DNA from: Bacteroidales bacterium
GTDB taxonomy: Bacteria > Bacteroidota > Bacteroidia > Bacteroidales > WCHB1-69
DNA: 46,715 bases
NCBI GenBank assembly: GCA_024400835.1
Contig: JAKSMC010000027.1
Coordinates: forward strand, 1-46,715
Reading direction: 5' to 3'
The notes below the pieces were generated by a model, which saw only the letters and a program-made list of their open reading frames with translations, searched no databases and was not told where the DNA came from. Below are positions 26,125-34,619 of the stretch, one piece after another; the stretch's first letter is position 1; each line of letters starts with the position of its first letter. Made by a program: the position numbers and the translations under genes.

Positions 26125-27210
26125 TTATTTGTTCTTTTTGAATTTGTCAAGGGCCACTTTCAAGGAAATGATGTGCGAATACTGCGCGATCGACAGGTCG
26201 CCGATGTCGGTGAATGCGTAATCGATGGCGACGACGTTCTTGATGCACACGCCAAGTCCCAAATTGATTTGCAGCGTGGTTTTCTTAGTGCCGTCAAAGT
26301 CGAGCTCCTGTTGGAAATTACCAATACCGGCACGAAGAGCCACAATTTTCTTATATCCGAATTCCATGCCGAAATGAGGATCCATACTCAGCACGTTGCT
26401 ACGGATCAACGTATTTCTTTTGCCGTCGAACGTGCAGTCCAGGCCCAAAGCGAATGTCGCATTGAAACCCTTGCCCAATTCCAGACTTTTGGCGCCACCG
26501 AGCATCAAGGCCGGGATGGTCACTTCCAATTCGTTTTCGGGAATCTCATTGCCGGTCTGGCGGAAAACATCAAGCACATCGTCAGAAAGCTGGTAGCTCC
26601 AGGCATTGAATGACGATGTTCCGTCACGAAGCATGGCGCCGGCCTGCCAACCTTTGTGGTTGTACTGCAAGCCGAAGTCGAGACCAAAGCCCCACGCGCG
26701 AGCAAACTTGCCGATATTGCGGTAGATGATCTTGGCATTGGCACCTAACGAAAGTCCTGGAACTTTCTCGAAATTATAGGCATAACTCAGCAGCAGAGCA
26801 TTGTCGGATGCTGAAAAATAGGATATTCTATCGTAATCGATGTTGCCTTGGGCATCAATCAATTCCGTAGTATTCATGATGTTGTCAACACCGAAACGGA
26901 TATAGGACAGAGCCACAGTGGAGCGCTCGTCAATTTTGTAGCCGATGCCGGCATAATCGTATTTGGCGATGCCGGCGAAATACTCGGCATGCATCAATGA
27001 CAGTTCGTATCGCTTGTCCATGCGGGCCAGGCCTGCGGGATTCCAGTAGGCCGAAGTGACATCGTCGGAAATCGCGCACATGGTGTTTGCCATCGCCAGC
27101 CCGCGAGCTCCAATGCCTAACGACAGGAACTCGTTGCTGTACTTGTTCTGTGCACTGGCCGCGAATGCCAAGCATACTATAGCGAATATAAGCAGACTGC
27201 GCTTCATCAT
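26125..27210 (-). CDS. PorV/PorQ-family outer-membrane beta-barrel
   Basis: The 361-residue product has a cleavable signal peptide (MMKRSLLIFAIVCLAFAASA), then the family's opening motif (FLSLGIGARGLAMANTMCAISDDVTSAYWNPAGLA) and alternating beta strands to the C-terminus. These FadL-like barrels include PorV, the T9SS shuttle, and PorQ. This one may be a paralogue, since a PorV assignment needs comparison with the genome's other copies. It matters here because three T9SS cargo proteins are in the window. It overlaps the upstream methyltransferase by four bases and is followed by deoC after 10 bases. Confidence 0.83.
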   Translation of the reverse strand: MMKRSLLIFAIVCLAFAASAQNKYSNEFLSLGIGARGLAMANTMCAISDDVTSAYWNPAGLARMDKRYELSLMHAEYFAGIAKYDYAGIGYKIDERSTVALSYIRFGVDNIMNTTELIDAQGNIDYDRISYFSASDNALLLSYAYNFEKVPGLSLGANAKIIYRNIGKFARAWGFGLDFGLQYNHKGWQAGAMLRDGTSSFNAWSYQLSDDVLDVFRQTGNEIPENELEVTIPALMLGGAKSLELGKGFNATFALGLDCTFDGKRNTLIRSNVLSMDPHFGMEFGYKKIVALRAGIGNFQQELDFDGTKKTTLQINLGLGVCIKNVVAIDYAFTDIGDLSIAQYSHIISLKVALDKFKKNK

Positions 27211-28376
27211 TTTGAATTTTTCTTCTGAGAAATATAACTCTTCCTATCTCCGGAGAACAGATCGTATCCAACGAAACGGCACTCCAGCGGGCCATTAAAA
27301 AGTATAGTTTTCTGACTGGGTTTCAATCCGATACGTTTCAGGGCTGTCAGGTCCGAGCTGATGATAAAGGCACGGCATCCCGAGAAATTATTCTTCAGAG
27401 TATCACCAATTTCCTTGTACAGTTCGTTGATGTCATCAACCTCGAGGCGTTCACCGTACGGAGGATTCATCATGACAAGAGCGGGAGTGCGTGCTGGTTT
27501 TGCAGAACGCATGTCGCGACGTTCCAGCGTGATGAAGTCTGACAAACGAGCCTTTTCCACATTCTCGCGTGCGACGTCCAAGAAACGGGAGTTGATATCG
27601 GAGCCGTAGAAGTTAACGTCCACATCGTCTTTGATATCGGCCTCCTGTTTGATGCTTTTCCACAGGCGGGCATCCATATTCTTCCAATGGAGGAAACCGT
27701 AGTCGCGGCGATAGAAGCCTGCGGGTATGTTCAGTGCCTGCATGGCGGCTTCGATAGGCAGCGTGGCGCCGCCGCACATAGGGTCGATGAAATCGCATTC
27801 CCCGTGATAGCCGCTCTGCATAATCATGGCCGCAGCCACCACCTCGTTGATGGGAGCGGGATGGTTCCTCACCTTGTATCCACGCTTGTGCAGGGACTCA
27901 CCGGAACTGTCCAAGAACAGTTGGGCCTCGTCTTTGTAAACATGGATCTGGAACTGCACGTCGGGGTTCTCCTTGTCCACGTCGGGACGTTCGTCATACA
28001 GGTCGCGGAAGCGGTCGCATATCGCATCCTTAGCCAGGACGGAAGCATAGAGCGGGGTCTTGAATATGGAATCCACGGTGGTAGTATGCACAGCCATCGT
28101 ACCATTGCGTTCCAAGAACTTCTCGGCCGGGAATTCGAACAGCTGTTCGTAGAACTGTCTGTTGCTCGTAAACTTGAAAGCCTTCTGTCGCCAGAGGATG
28201 CGCAAGGCAGTGCGACAATAGTAATTGGTTCGGTACAGCAGTTCATAGGGGCCCTCGAAACTGACCGAGCGGCTCATGATTTTGCAATTCAGAGCGCCCA
28301 GGCTTTCCAATTCTTTTGCCAAAAAAGGCTCGAGGCCGGCAAATGTCTTAGCTACGAAATATTGATTTTCCATCAT
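27207..28376 (-). CDS. THUMP-domain class I rRNA methyltransferase (RlmL N-terminal-half-like)
   Basis: The 389-residue protein has a THUMP RNA-binding domain (about 55-160) and a Rossmann methyltransferase domain. The DPMCGGATLPIEAA motif is at 198-211 and NPPYGERL at 304-311; the NPPY motif indicates exocyclic N-methylation. It matches the family of E. coli RlmL (m2G2445 of 23S rRNA) and B. subtilis YpsC, without RlmL's second methylase half. It starts five bases after pspC and overlaps the PorV-like gene, so all are one operon. Either of two adjacent ATGs (28376 or 28373) may be used. Confidence 0.9.
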   Translation of the reverse strand: MMENQYFVAKTFAGLEPFLAKELESLGALNCKIMSRSVSFEGPYELLYRTNYYCRTALRILWRQKAFKFTSNRQFYEQLFEFPAEKFLERNGTMAVHTTTVDSIFKTPLYASVLAKDAICDRFRDLYDERPDVDKENPDVQFQIHVYKDEAQLFLDSSGESLHKRGYKVRNHPAPINEVVAAAMIMQSGYHGECDFIDPMCGGATLPIEAAMQALNIPAGFYRRDYGFLHWKNMDARLWKSIKQEADIKDDVDVNFYGSDINSRFLDVARENVEKARLSDFITLERRDMRSAKPARTPALVMMNPPYGERLEVDDINELYKEIGDTLKNNFSGCRAFIISSDLTALKRIGLKPSQKTILFNGPLECRFVGYDLFSGDRKSYISQKKNSK

Positions 28377-28380
28377 GATG

Positions 28381-28575
28381 TTAAATTGCAGGATTTTCTG
28401 GTGCCAACAGCCAAATAATCAGATAAGCCCACAAGCCGAAGCTTGCACAAACCAACAAGATAAGGGCAATGATACGAACCACTGTGGGGTCCGCGTCAAG
28501 GTAGTCGGCAAGGCCGCCGCAGACACCTGCGATCTTACGATCCTGCACACTTCTATACAATTTCTTTCCAGCCAT
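28381..28575 (-). CDS. PspC-domain membrane protein
   Basis: The 64-residue product begins MAGKKLYRS, has the PspC core (KIAGVCGGLADYLDADPTVVR) and one hydrophobic helix from about 34 to 58. PspC proteins act in envelope stress sensing with PspA or PspB in enterobacteria, but neither is nearby, so the role here is unknown. I start at 28575: the longer reading to 28653 crosses the -7 box. It leads the run to the rlmL-like, PorV-like and deoC genes. Confidence 0.9.
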   Translation of the reverse strand: MAGKKLYRSVQDRKIAGVCGGLADYLDADPTVVRIIALILLVCASFGLWAYLIIWLLAPENPAI

Positions 28576-28597
28576 AATTCTTTCTTTAAAAGGGCTG

Positions 28598-28605
28598 CAA
28601 ATATA
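28598..28605 (-). promoter_or_regulatory. -7 promoter box for the pspC run
   Basis: Minus-strand TATATTTG, 22 bases before the pspC ATG, matches TAnnTTTG. Confidence 0.68.
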
Positions 28606-28699
28606 CATAAAAATACTGTGGGGCAAGACCCGCAAATCAAATATTATGAGCATTTCAATGTGTAAAATCTATATAGGAAAATTAACTATAAATATATTT

Positions 28700-28730
28700 T
28701 TTGACTTTAATAATTTATTTTTTATATTTG
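28700..28730 (+). promoter_or_regulatory. Promoter of the response regulator gene
   Basis: TTTG (28700-28703) and TATATTTG (28723-28730) are 19 bases apart, fitting the Bacteroidota -33/-7 promoter. The leader is about 70 bases, A-rich near the ATG. Confidence 0.78.
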
Positions 28731-28807
28731 CGCGTTTTTTCCTTTTTAACGAAAAAACGTTAACAAACTCAATTCGATTAATATAAAAATTTAAAAAACA
28801 AATACTT

Positions 28808-29584
28808 ATGGAAAACACTAAAGGTAAAATCATGTTAGTTGACGATAGCGAAAATCTCCGCTACGTCATTAAAGACTACTTCGAAATCTCTGGTTATGAG
28901 GTAGTAGATTTCAAAGACGGGGAACTTGCCGCCAAGGCTTACAACACCGACAAGTTCGATCTCTGCATCATCGACATCATGCTCCAAGGCAAGGACGGAT
29001 TCAGCCTGTTGCAGGACATCCGCAAGATTGACGACTACACCCCGATCATCATCCTTACCGCGCATATCTCTAAGGAAGAGCGTGTTAAAGGCTTCAAATT
29101 GGGTTGCGACGACTATGTTGCCAAACCGTTCAGCATTGAAGAACTCGAACTCCGCGTGCAAGCCATCTTGAAAAGATGCAAACGCGGCAACATCCTTCCC
29201 AAAGCGCTTTATGAAGAAAAAATTTACAAATTGGGCAACTTCACTTTCAACTACAGCGGCATGCAGCTCATCCACCCGAAGATCACGAGAACGCTCACCC
29301 GCAAAGAGGCCGAACTGCTCAAACTGCTCTTGGACCACAAGAACAAACTCATCCCACGCGAAATCATCCTCAAGGAAATCTGGGGTGATGAAGATCACGC
29401 CGTCGGCAGAAGTATGGACGTGTTCCTCACCAAATTACGTTCCTACCTGCAAGTTGACGATGCCGACCACATCGCTCCCAAAGTCAAGGGCAAACGCAAA
29501 GTCGCCTACGTTGACGACTACAAACCGCTGGTCGAAATCTGCAACGTACACGGCACCGGTTTCATGCTGAAAGTGGCCGAATAA
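28808..29584 (+). CDS. OmpR-type response regulator, no adjacent histidine kinase
   Basis: The 258-residue protein has a receiver domain (about 6-118) with the acidic pocket at D12-D13, phosphoacceptor D56, T84 and K106, followed by a winged-helix output domain (about 135-258). Between the recognition helix (SMDVFLTKLRSYL) and the terminal hairpin (EICNVHGTGFML) lies a segment of about 25 residues, rich in Lys and Asp (around 215-242), that is longer than in ordinary OmpR-type wings. No kinase gene is adjacent, so the partner is unlinked or absent. It has a good promoter and is divergent from pspC. Targets unknown. Confidence 0.92.
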   Translation: MENTKGKIMLVDDSENLRYVIKDYFEISGYEVVDFKDGELAAKAYNTDKFDLCIIDIMLQGKDGFSLLQDIRKIDDYTPIIILTAHISKEERVKGFKLGCDDYVAKPFSIEELELRVQAILKRCKRGNILPKALYEEKIYKLGNFTFNYSGMQLIHPKITRTLTRKEAELLKLLLDHKNKLIPREIILKEIWGDEDHAVGRSMDVFLTKLRSYLQVDDADHIAPKVKGKRKVAYVDDYKPLVEICNVHGTGFMLKVAE

Positions 29585-29622
29585 CAACATTCTTCAAACA
29601 ACTAAAATCTCTAAAGACGATT

Positions 29623-30486
29623 ATGATTATAGATAAACTTTTTGAAAAAGTGGCTCAAAACGGCCATGTCTGTGTGGGGCTCGACACGGATTACTCATAT
29701 CTTCCAGAGGCTTTTGCCAAACGCTATCCCGACATTGAAGAGGGGTTGTTCCAATTCAACAAGGCCTTGATTGACGCCACCATTGACGTCAGTGCCTGCT
29801 ACAAAGTGCAGATTGCCTATTATGAATCCTATGGCATCGCCGGCCTGCGCGCCTACCAGCGCACACTCGCCTACCTGCGCGAACGCAAGGCCGTCATCAT
29901 CGCCGACATCAAACGCGGCGACATCGCCAAAACCGCAGAAATGTACGCCAAGGCCCATTTCACCGGCGACTTCGAAGCCGACTTCATCACGCTCAGCCCG
30001 TATATGGGCCTCGACAGTCTCAACCCCTATCTGCCTTATATTCAAAACCAGAACAAGGGTATTTTCGTACTCATCCGCACTTCCAACGAAGGAGCCAAGG
30101 ACATCGAATATCTTCCGACCGAAAACAACCAACGTGTATATCACGTCGTTGGCCAGAAAATCAACGAGATCGGCAAAGAATATATCGGTGCCTGCGGCTT
30201 TTCCAGTGTCGGCGGCGTAATGGGATGCACCCATGCCGATGAAGCAGCAGAAATCCGCAGCATGCTAAGCTCCACTTTCTTCCTGATCCCGGGCTATGGT
30301 GCACAAGGCGGCAAAGCCGAAGACATCGCCAAATACCTTTATAAGGGCAACGGCGGCGTTGTGAACTCCTCTCGCGGCATACTCCTGGCTTATCGCAAGC
30401 AGCCTAACGGCGAAGCCAACTTCGCAGACTGCTCTCGCGCCGAGGCCATCCGCATGCGCGACGACATCTTGAATGCGATAAAATAA
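29623..30486 (+). CDS. pyrF: Orotidine-5'-phosphate decarboxylase (type 2)
   Basis: The 287-residue enzyme converts OMP to UMP, the last step of de novo UMP synthesis. The catalytic motif IADIKRGDIAKTAEMYA has D95, K97 and D100. The length and the HVCVGLDTDYSYLP start mark the longer type 2 family found in Bacteroidota and Actinobacteria. It starts 38 bases after the response regulator without an obvious promoter, and is followed by a 12-bp perfect stem-loop and then pyrK. Confidence 0.95.
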   Translation: MIIDKLFEKVAQNGHVCVGLDTDYSYLPEAFAKRYPDIEEGLFQFNKALIDATIDVSACYKVQIAYYESYGIAGLRAYQRTLAYLRERKAVIIADIKRGDIAKTAEMYAKAHFTGDFEADFITLSPYMGLDSLNPYLPYIQNQNKGIFVLIRTSNEGAKDIEYLPTENNQRVYHVVGQKINEIGKEYIGACGFSSVGGVMGCTHADEAAEIRSMLSSTFFLIPGYGAQGGKAEDIAKYLYKGNGGVVNSSRGILLAYRKQPNGEANFADCSRAEAIRMRDDILNAIK

Positions 30487-30491
30487 TTATA

Positions 30492-30528
30492 TTTCGGGGC
30501 TTCTTAATCATTATATGAAGCCCCGAAA
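30492..30528. terminator. 12-bp perfect stem-loop between pyrF and pyrK
   Basis: Arms TTTCGGGGCTTC (30492-30503) and GAAGCCCCGAAA (30517-30528) pair fully around a 13-base loop. The stem has a GC-rich core with A/T flanks, but no long T-run follows on either strand. It could be a weak terminator or an mRNA stabiliser that lowers pyrKD expression relative to pyrF. Confidence 0.65.
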
Positions 30529-30529
30529 A

Positions 30530-30550
30530 TCATAATTCATTACTCATAAC
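30530..30550 (+). repeat. Short heptamer array before pyrK
   Basis: TCAT recurs at 30530, 30537 and 30544, giving three 7-base words (TCATAAT, TCATTAC, TCATAAC) directly after the stem-loop. Confidence 0.55.
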
Positions 30551-30558
30551 ACACCTAT

Positions 30559-31296
30559 ATGAATTATTTTGATTCTAAAGTAATATCGAACAAGCAGCTC
30601 ACGGGAGACATTTTCGTTTTGGAAGTTGAACGCCAGAATGCCGATGCGGCCGCAGGACAGTTCTTCATGCTCAAATGTTGGGACAAGGAACTCACGCTTA
30701 TGCGCCCCATCAGTATTTTCAAAGCAGAGGAAAAGACACTGCACTTCATGTACCGCGTCATCGGACAGGGAACAAAGAAACTGGCAGAACTCAAAAAAGG
30801 CGATCTGGTCAGTCTGCTCGGAGCATTAGGCACCGGCTACCCCATCAAGGAGATGAAAGGGCATGTAGCCCTACTCGGTGGCGGACTCGGCATTCCCCCA
30901 CTCTGCCAGACGGCAAAAGAACTTACCGCCCACGGCGTAGAAGTAGATGTATATCTCGGATACCGCGACGTATTATTCTCATTGGAAGATTTTGAAGGCT
31001 GTTGTGCCAACATTTTTGTTTCCACCGAAAAGGGTGACGAAGGCTATCATGGCTTCATCACAGATTTACTGAAGCCAGAACAATATGACGCCGTCTTCAC
31101 CTGCGGACCGGAAATCATGATGCGCAAGGTTGCTGCCATGTGCAAAGATAAGGACGTGGCATGTTGGTGCTCTATGGAACACCGCATGGCATGCGGCATC
31201 GGCGCCTGCCTCGGCTGCAGCATCAAAACCGCTGACGGCATGAAACGCGTTTGCAAAGACGGTCCCGTGTTTAAAGCAGAAACACTGTTTCAATAA
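30559..31296 (+). CDS. pyrK: Dihydroorotate dehydrogenase electron-transfer subunit
   Basis: The 245-residue protein has a ferredoxin-reductase-like FAD domain (about 1-95, with MRPISIF and YRVIGQGTKKL), an NAD domain (GGGLGIPPL near 107-115, then FTCGPEIMM near 180) and a C-terminal [2Fe-2S] site with C212, C217, C220 and C232. It passes electrons from PyrD to NAD in the class 1B enzyme. Its pairing with downstream pyrD confirms that class. Confidence 0.95.
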   Translation: MNYFDSKVISNKQLTGDIFVLEVERQNADAAAGQFFMLKCWDKELTLMRPISIFKAEEKTLHFMYRVIGQGTKKLAELKKGDLVSLLGALGTGYPIKEMKGHVALLGGGLGIPPLCQTAKELTAHGVEVDVYLGYRDVLFSLEDFEGCCANIFVSTEKGDEGYHGFITDLLKPEQYDAVFTCGPEIMMRKVAAMCKDKDVACWCSMEHRMACGIGACLGCSIKTADGMKRVCKDGPVFKAETLFQ

Positions 31297-31298
31297 GG

Positions 31299-31333
31299 AG
31301 ACATTAGATGTTAGGCATTAGATGTTAGACATT
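31299..31333 (+). repeat. Heptamer array after pyrK
   Basis: Five consecutive 7-base words: AGACATT, AGATGTT, AGGCATT, AGATGTT, AGACATT. The array starts two bases after the pyrK stop codon. Confidence 0.85.
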
Positions 31334-31398
31334 GGTATCAACTTATCTACCTTTCTACTTTCAAACCTTAACCTCGACTTTTGGGTTTATCCCCACAA

Positions 31399-31455
31399 CT
31401 TCTCACTTCTCACCTATATAAAAGCATTATCACATTGCAACATTAACGCATTAAA
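31399..31455 (+). repeat. Mixed 7/8-base array just before pyrD
   Basis: CTTCTCA occurs twice in tandem (31399-31412). Further on, ATT recurs every eight bases at 31426, 31434, 31442 and 31450, ending a few bases before the pyrD ATG. No promoter box was seen in the 162-base gap. Confidence 0.65.
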
Positions 31456-31458
31456 TTC

Positions 31459-32358
31459 ATGAACTTACAAACTACCATCTGCGATATAAAATTCAAAAAT
31501 CCGATTATAGCGGCATCGGGTACGTTCGGATTCGGAGAAGAGTACAACGAATTGTATGATGTCAGCTGTTTGGGAGGCATCAGCTCCAAGGGACTGACAT
31601 TGAAGCCAAAAGACGGAAACGAAGGCATCCGCGTGTACGAAACGCCATCAGGCATGATGAACAGCGTGGGGTTGCAGAACCCAGGCATCGAAGCGTTCAT
31701 CGAGCACGGAATCGCCAACATGCGTCGTTTCAACAACGTACTCATCGCCAACATGGGCGGACACAGCATGGAAGACTACACCACCGGTGCGGCCATGCTA
31801 TCCGCGGCGGACATCGACATGCTGGAGCTGAACATTTCCTGCCCCAACGTCAAAAGTGGCGGCATGGCCTTCGGCATCAAAGCGGATGTCGCCAAGGAGG
31901 TGGTCAGCGCCGTACGCAAGGTCTGCACCAAGCCGCTCATCGTAAAGCTCTCCCCCAACGCTGAAAACATAGTGGACATGGCCCTCGCCTGCGAAGAAGC
32001 AGGAGCCGACGCTCTTTCTTTGGTCAACACCTTCCAAGCTATGGCCATCGACCTGCACAAGCGCAAACCTGTTTTCAACAACGTTTACGCAGGATTGTCT
32101 GGCGCCGCCATCAAACCTATTGCTTTGCGTATGGTACATTCCGTATGCAAGCAGGTAAAAGTCCCGGTGATCGGCATCGGCGGCATATCCAGCGCCACTG
32201 ACGTTCTCGAATTTGTAATGGCTGGCGCCTCTGCCGTACAAATCGGCACGGTGAACTTCAACGACCCTCTAGCCGGCAAACACATCGTTGACGAACTCGA
32301 AAGCCTCTGCCAGAAAGAAGGCATTGAATCGTTGGAGGAAATCAGAGGAATCATTTAA
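31459..32358 (+). CDS. pyrD: Dihydroorotate dehydrogenase, catalytic subunit (class 1B)
   Basis: The 299-residue FMN enzyme oxidises dihydroorotate to orotate. The active-site Cys is C128 in LELNISCPN. Other family landmarks are [13 protein letters not shown] at 14-26, [17 protein letters not shown] and the phosphate-binding [12 protein letters not shown] Cys base and the adjacent pyrK identify the soluble class 1B form, which uses NAD. The stop codon directly touches a heptamer array and cdd follows. Confidence 0.96.
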   Translation: MNLQTTICDIKFKNPIIAASGTFGFGEEYNELYDVSCLGGISSKGLTLKPKDGNEGIRVYETPSGMMNSVGLQNPGIEAFIEHGIANMRRFNNVLIANMGGHSMEDYTTGAAMLSAADIDMLELNISCPNVKSGGMAFGIKADVAKEVVSAVRKVCTKPLIVKLSPNAENIVDMALACEEAGADALSLVNTFQAMAIDLHKRKPVFNNVYAGLSGAAIKPIALRMVHSVCKQVKVPVIGIGGISSATDVLEFVMAGASAVQIGTVNFNDPLAGKHIVDELESLCQKEGIESLEEIRGII

Positions 32359-32434
32359 AGAGCATAGAGCATAGAGCATAGAGTTAAGAGTTAAGAACTA
32401 AGAGTTACGAGTTTAGAGTTAAGAATAAGAGTTA
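32359..32434 (+). repeat. Heptamer array between pyrD and cdd (longest in the window)
   Basis: About eleven 7-base words: AGAGCAT three times, AGAGTTA twice, AGAACTA, AGAGTTA, CGAGTTT, AGAGTTA, AGAATAA, then an AGAGTTA one base out of phase. It starts at the base after the pyrD stop codon and ends six bases before the cdd ATG, so it fills almost the entire gap. Confidence 0.92.
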
Positions 32435-32440
32435 TAAAAT

Positions 32441-32926
32441 ATGAAGACGATTTCTCTTGAATCTAAGATTTTGGTATACGAAGACCGCAGTGAGATTCCC
32501 GCGGATATCGCAGCGCTGATAGCTCAAGCCGAAGAGGCTGCCAAACGGGCATATTCTCCATATTCGCATTTCTCAGTAGGTGCGGCTATCATGCTCAACA
32601 ACGGGCAAGTTGTCACAGGAAACAATCAGGAAAACGCTGTTTATCCCTGCGGCCTGTGTGCGGAGCGCACCACGGCATTTGCCGCTTCCGCGCTCTATCC
32701 CGAGGTTCCCTTCAGCATGATTGCCGTCACGGCCATCAATCCGGTGACTCCGCTCACAGAGCCGATTTCCCCATGTGGCAGTTGCCGTCAGGTCTTGTAC
32801 GAATACGAACAGAAATTTGGCCAGCCCATACAGGTTGTCCTTTCGGGCCAGGAAGGACCAGTATATCACCTGCGGTGCGTGGCAGACCTTCTGCCCTACA
32901 CATTCCACGCGGGTTTCCTTCCGTAG
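32441..32926 (+). CDS. cdd: Cytidine deaminase
   Basis: The 161-residue zinc enzyme turns cytidine and deoxycytidine into uridine and deoxyuridine. The metal site is C73-A-E75 in PCGLCAERT with C112 and C115 in PCGSCRQ; E75 is the proton shuttle. The length fits the tetrameric small form. It adds a salvage step to the pyrF-pyrK-pyrD group. A strong terminator follows. Confidence 0.95.
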   Translation: MKTISLESKILVYEDRSEIPADIAALIAQAEEAAKRAYSPYSHFSVGAAIMLNNGQVVTGNNQENAVYPCGLCAERTTAFAASALYPEVPFSMIAVTAINPVTPLTEPISPCGSCRQVLYEYEQKFGQPIQVVLSGQEGPVYHLRCVADLLPYTFHAGFLP

Positions 32927-32943
32927 CCTATGTTAATAACTTT

Positions 32944-32974
32944 AAAAGATTGCCCTCAAAAAGCAATCTTTTTT
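32944..32974 (+). terminator. Rho-independent terminator of cdd
   Basis: Arms AAAAGATTGC (32944-32953) and GCAATCTTTT (32963-32972) form a perfect 10-bp stem with a 9-base loop, ending in a T6 run. A shorter palindrome (GTTGC/GCAAC) lies directly downstream. Confidence 0.87.
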
Positions 32975-33023
32975 GTTGCATATTTGCAACCCAGAAATCA
33001 ACCCAACAATCTTAGTGTAATTT

Positions 33024-34616
33024 ATGGAAAACAAACAAGTTACCGATACTCGGCAAAATAAGACGTCGTCATATAACCGCATGGAGAACATTTTAGGTAC
33101 AGCGGGCAAAGTCACACCGCAAGCCGTCGAATTCGAAGAGGCCGTATTAGGGGCCCTCATGATTGACGACAATGCCGTCAGTACCATCCTCGACTTCCTA
33201 CATCCGCAGATGTTCTACGTTGAAGCTAACCAAAAAATTTTCAGCGTCATCAAGAAGCTCTTCGGAATGGCTCAGCCTATTGACCTGCTGACGGTAACCA
33301 ACCAACTCCGTAAAGAAAAACTCTTGGATGTTGTTGGCGGCGCCGCTTACGTGGCTGGGCTCACCAACCGAGTGACATCGGCAGCCAACATCGAATATCA
33401 CGCTCGTGTTGTGATGGAAAAATTCGTCGTGCGCGAGCTCATCCACAACTGCAACGACATCATCACAGACTCCTATGACGAGTCCAACGACGTGCTCGAC
33501 CTCTTAGACAAGGCCGAGACCAAGATTTTCTCCATCATCGAAAAGAACTTCAAACGAGACAGCAAGGAATTGCACCAAGTGGTGAAATCCGCATTGGACG
33601 AGCTGGACAACATGCGCCAGCACGCAGACGAGCTCCAAGGCGTGCCCAGCGGCATTCGCGCCATTGACGAGAAAACCGGTGGCTGGCAGAAATCCGACCT
33701 TATCATTATGGCTGGACGTCCGGGTATGGGTAAAACATCATTCGTGCTTTCCATCGCCCGTAATGCAGCCATCGATCATGACGCTCCCGTAGCCTTCTTC
33801 TCCTTGGAAATGTCCGCCACACAGCTGGTCCAACGTCTTTTCTCTATGGAATCCGGTATCGACTCCAGCCACATTGCCAAGGGCAACCTTAGCGAAGGTG
33901 AATGGATGAAGTTGATGGACAACATCGGAAAATTGGAAACTTCCAACCTCATTATCGACGACACCCCGGCATTGTCAGTCTTCGACCTTCGTGCCAAGTG
34001 CCGCCGTCTCAAACACAAACACGGCATCAGAATGGTCATCATCGACTACTTGCAGCTGATGCAGGGTGGCGCTGAGAACTCCTCCAAGGGCGGCAACCGC
34101 GAGCAGGAAATCAGTTACATCTCCCGTTCTTTGAAAGCCTTAGCCAAGGAACTCGACATCCCCGTCATCGCGCTGGCACAGTTGAGCCGTGCCGTGGAAA
34201 CTCGTGGCGGTGACAAGCGCCCGATGCTGTCCGACCTTCGTGAGTCCGGTTCTATCGAACAGGATGCCGACATGGTGCTTTTCATCTACCGTCCGGAATA
34301 TTACAAGATGGACACTTTCAGCGACGGCACACCGTCTGCCGGACAGGCCGATATTATGTTTGAGAAAAACCGTCACGGCAGTACCGGAAACGTCCGCGTA
34401 CGCTTCCAAAGCCAGTACACGAAGTTCTCAGACGTTGAAACTGGATATTACACCGGCGAAGAGACCACATTCTCAAACGACAATCCTCAAATGCCGCAAG
34501 TTCCGTTGATTCCGCCCATCATGCCCAACCAAGCATTCGACATCCTCGAATCCCGCATGAACGACGACGGCCCAATACAATCCGAACCCACTTTGAATGA
34601 CGACCTACCTTACTAA
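33024..34616 (+). CDS. dnaB: Replicative DNA helicase
   Basis: The 530-residue hexameric helicase has the N-terminal domain (about 30-135) and a RecA-like motor with Walker A GRPGMGKTS at 231-239. The Walker B region IIDYLQLMQG and the SDLRESGSIEQDADMV segment follow. There is no intein. The acidic tail (after about 480) is species-specific. A weak CATATTTG resembling a -7 box lies at 32979-32986, after the cdd terminator. trmH-type methylase follows after three bases. Confidence 0.97.
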   Translation: MENKQVTDTRQNKTSSYNRMENILGTAGKVTPQAVEFEEAVLGALMIDDNAVSTILDFLHPQMFYVEANQKIFSVIKKLFGMAQPIDLLTVTNQLRKEKLLDVVGGAAYVAGLTNRVTSAANIEYHARVVMEKFVVRELIHNCNDIITDSYDESNDVLDLLDKAETKIFSIIEKNFKRDSKELHQVVKSALDELDNMRQHADELQGVPSGIRAIDEKTGGWQKSDLIIMAGRPGMGKTSFVLSIARNAAIDHDAPVAFFSLEMSATQLVQRLFSMESGIDSSHIAKGNLSEGEWMKLMDNIGKLETSNLIIDDTPALSVFDLRAKCRRLKHKHGIRMVIIDYLQLMQGGAENSSKGGNREQEISYISRSLKALAKELDIPVIALAQLSRAVETRGGDKRPMLSDLRESGSIEQDADMVLFIYRPEYYKMDTFSDGTPSAGQADIMFEKNRHGSTGNVRVRFQSQYTKFSDVETGYYTGEETTFSNDNPQMPQVPLIPPIMPNQAFDILESRMNDDGPIQSEPTLNDDLPY

Positions 34617-34619
34617 AAT

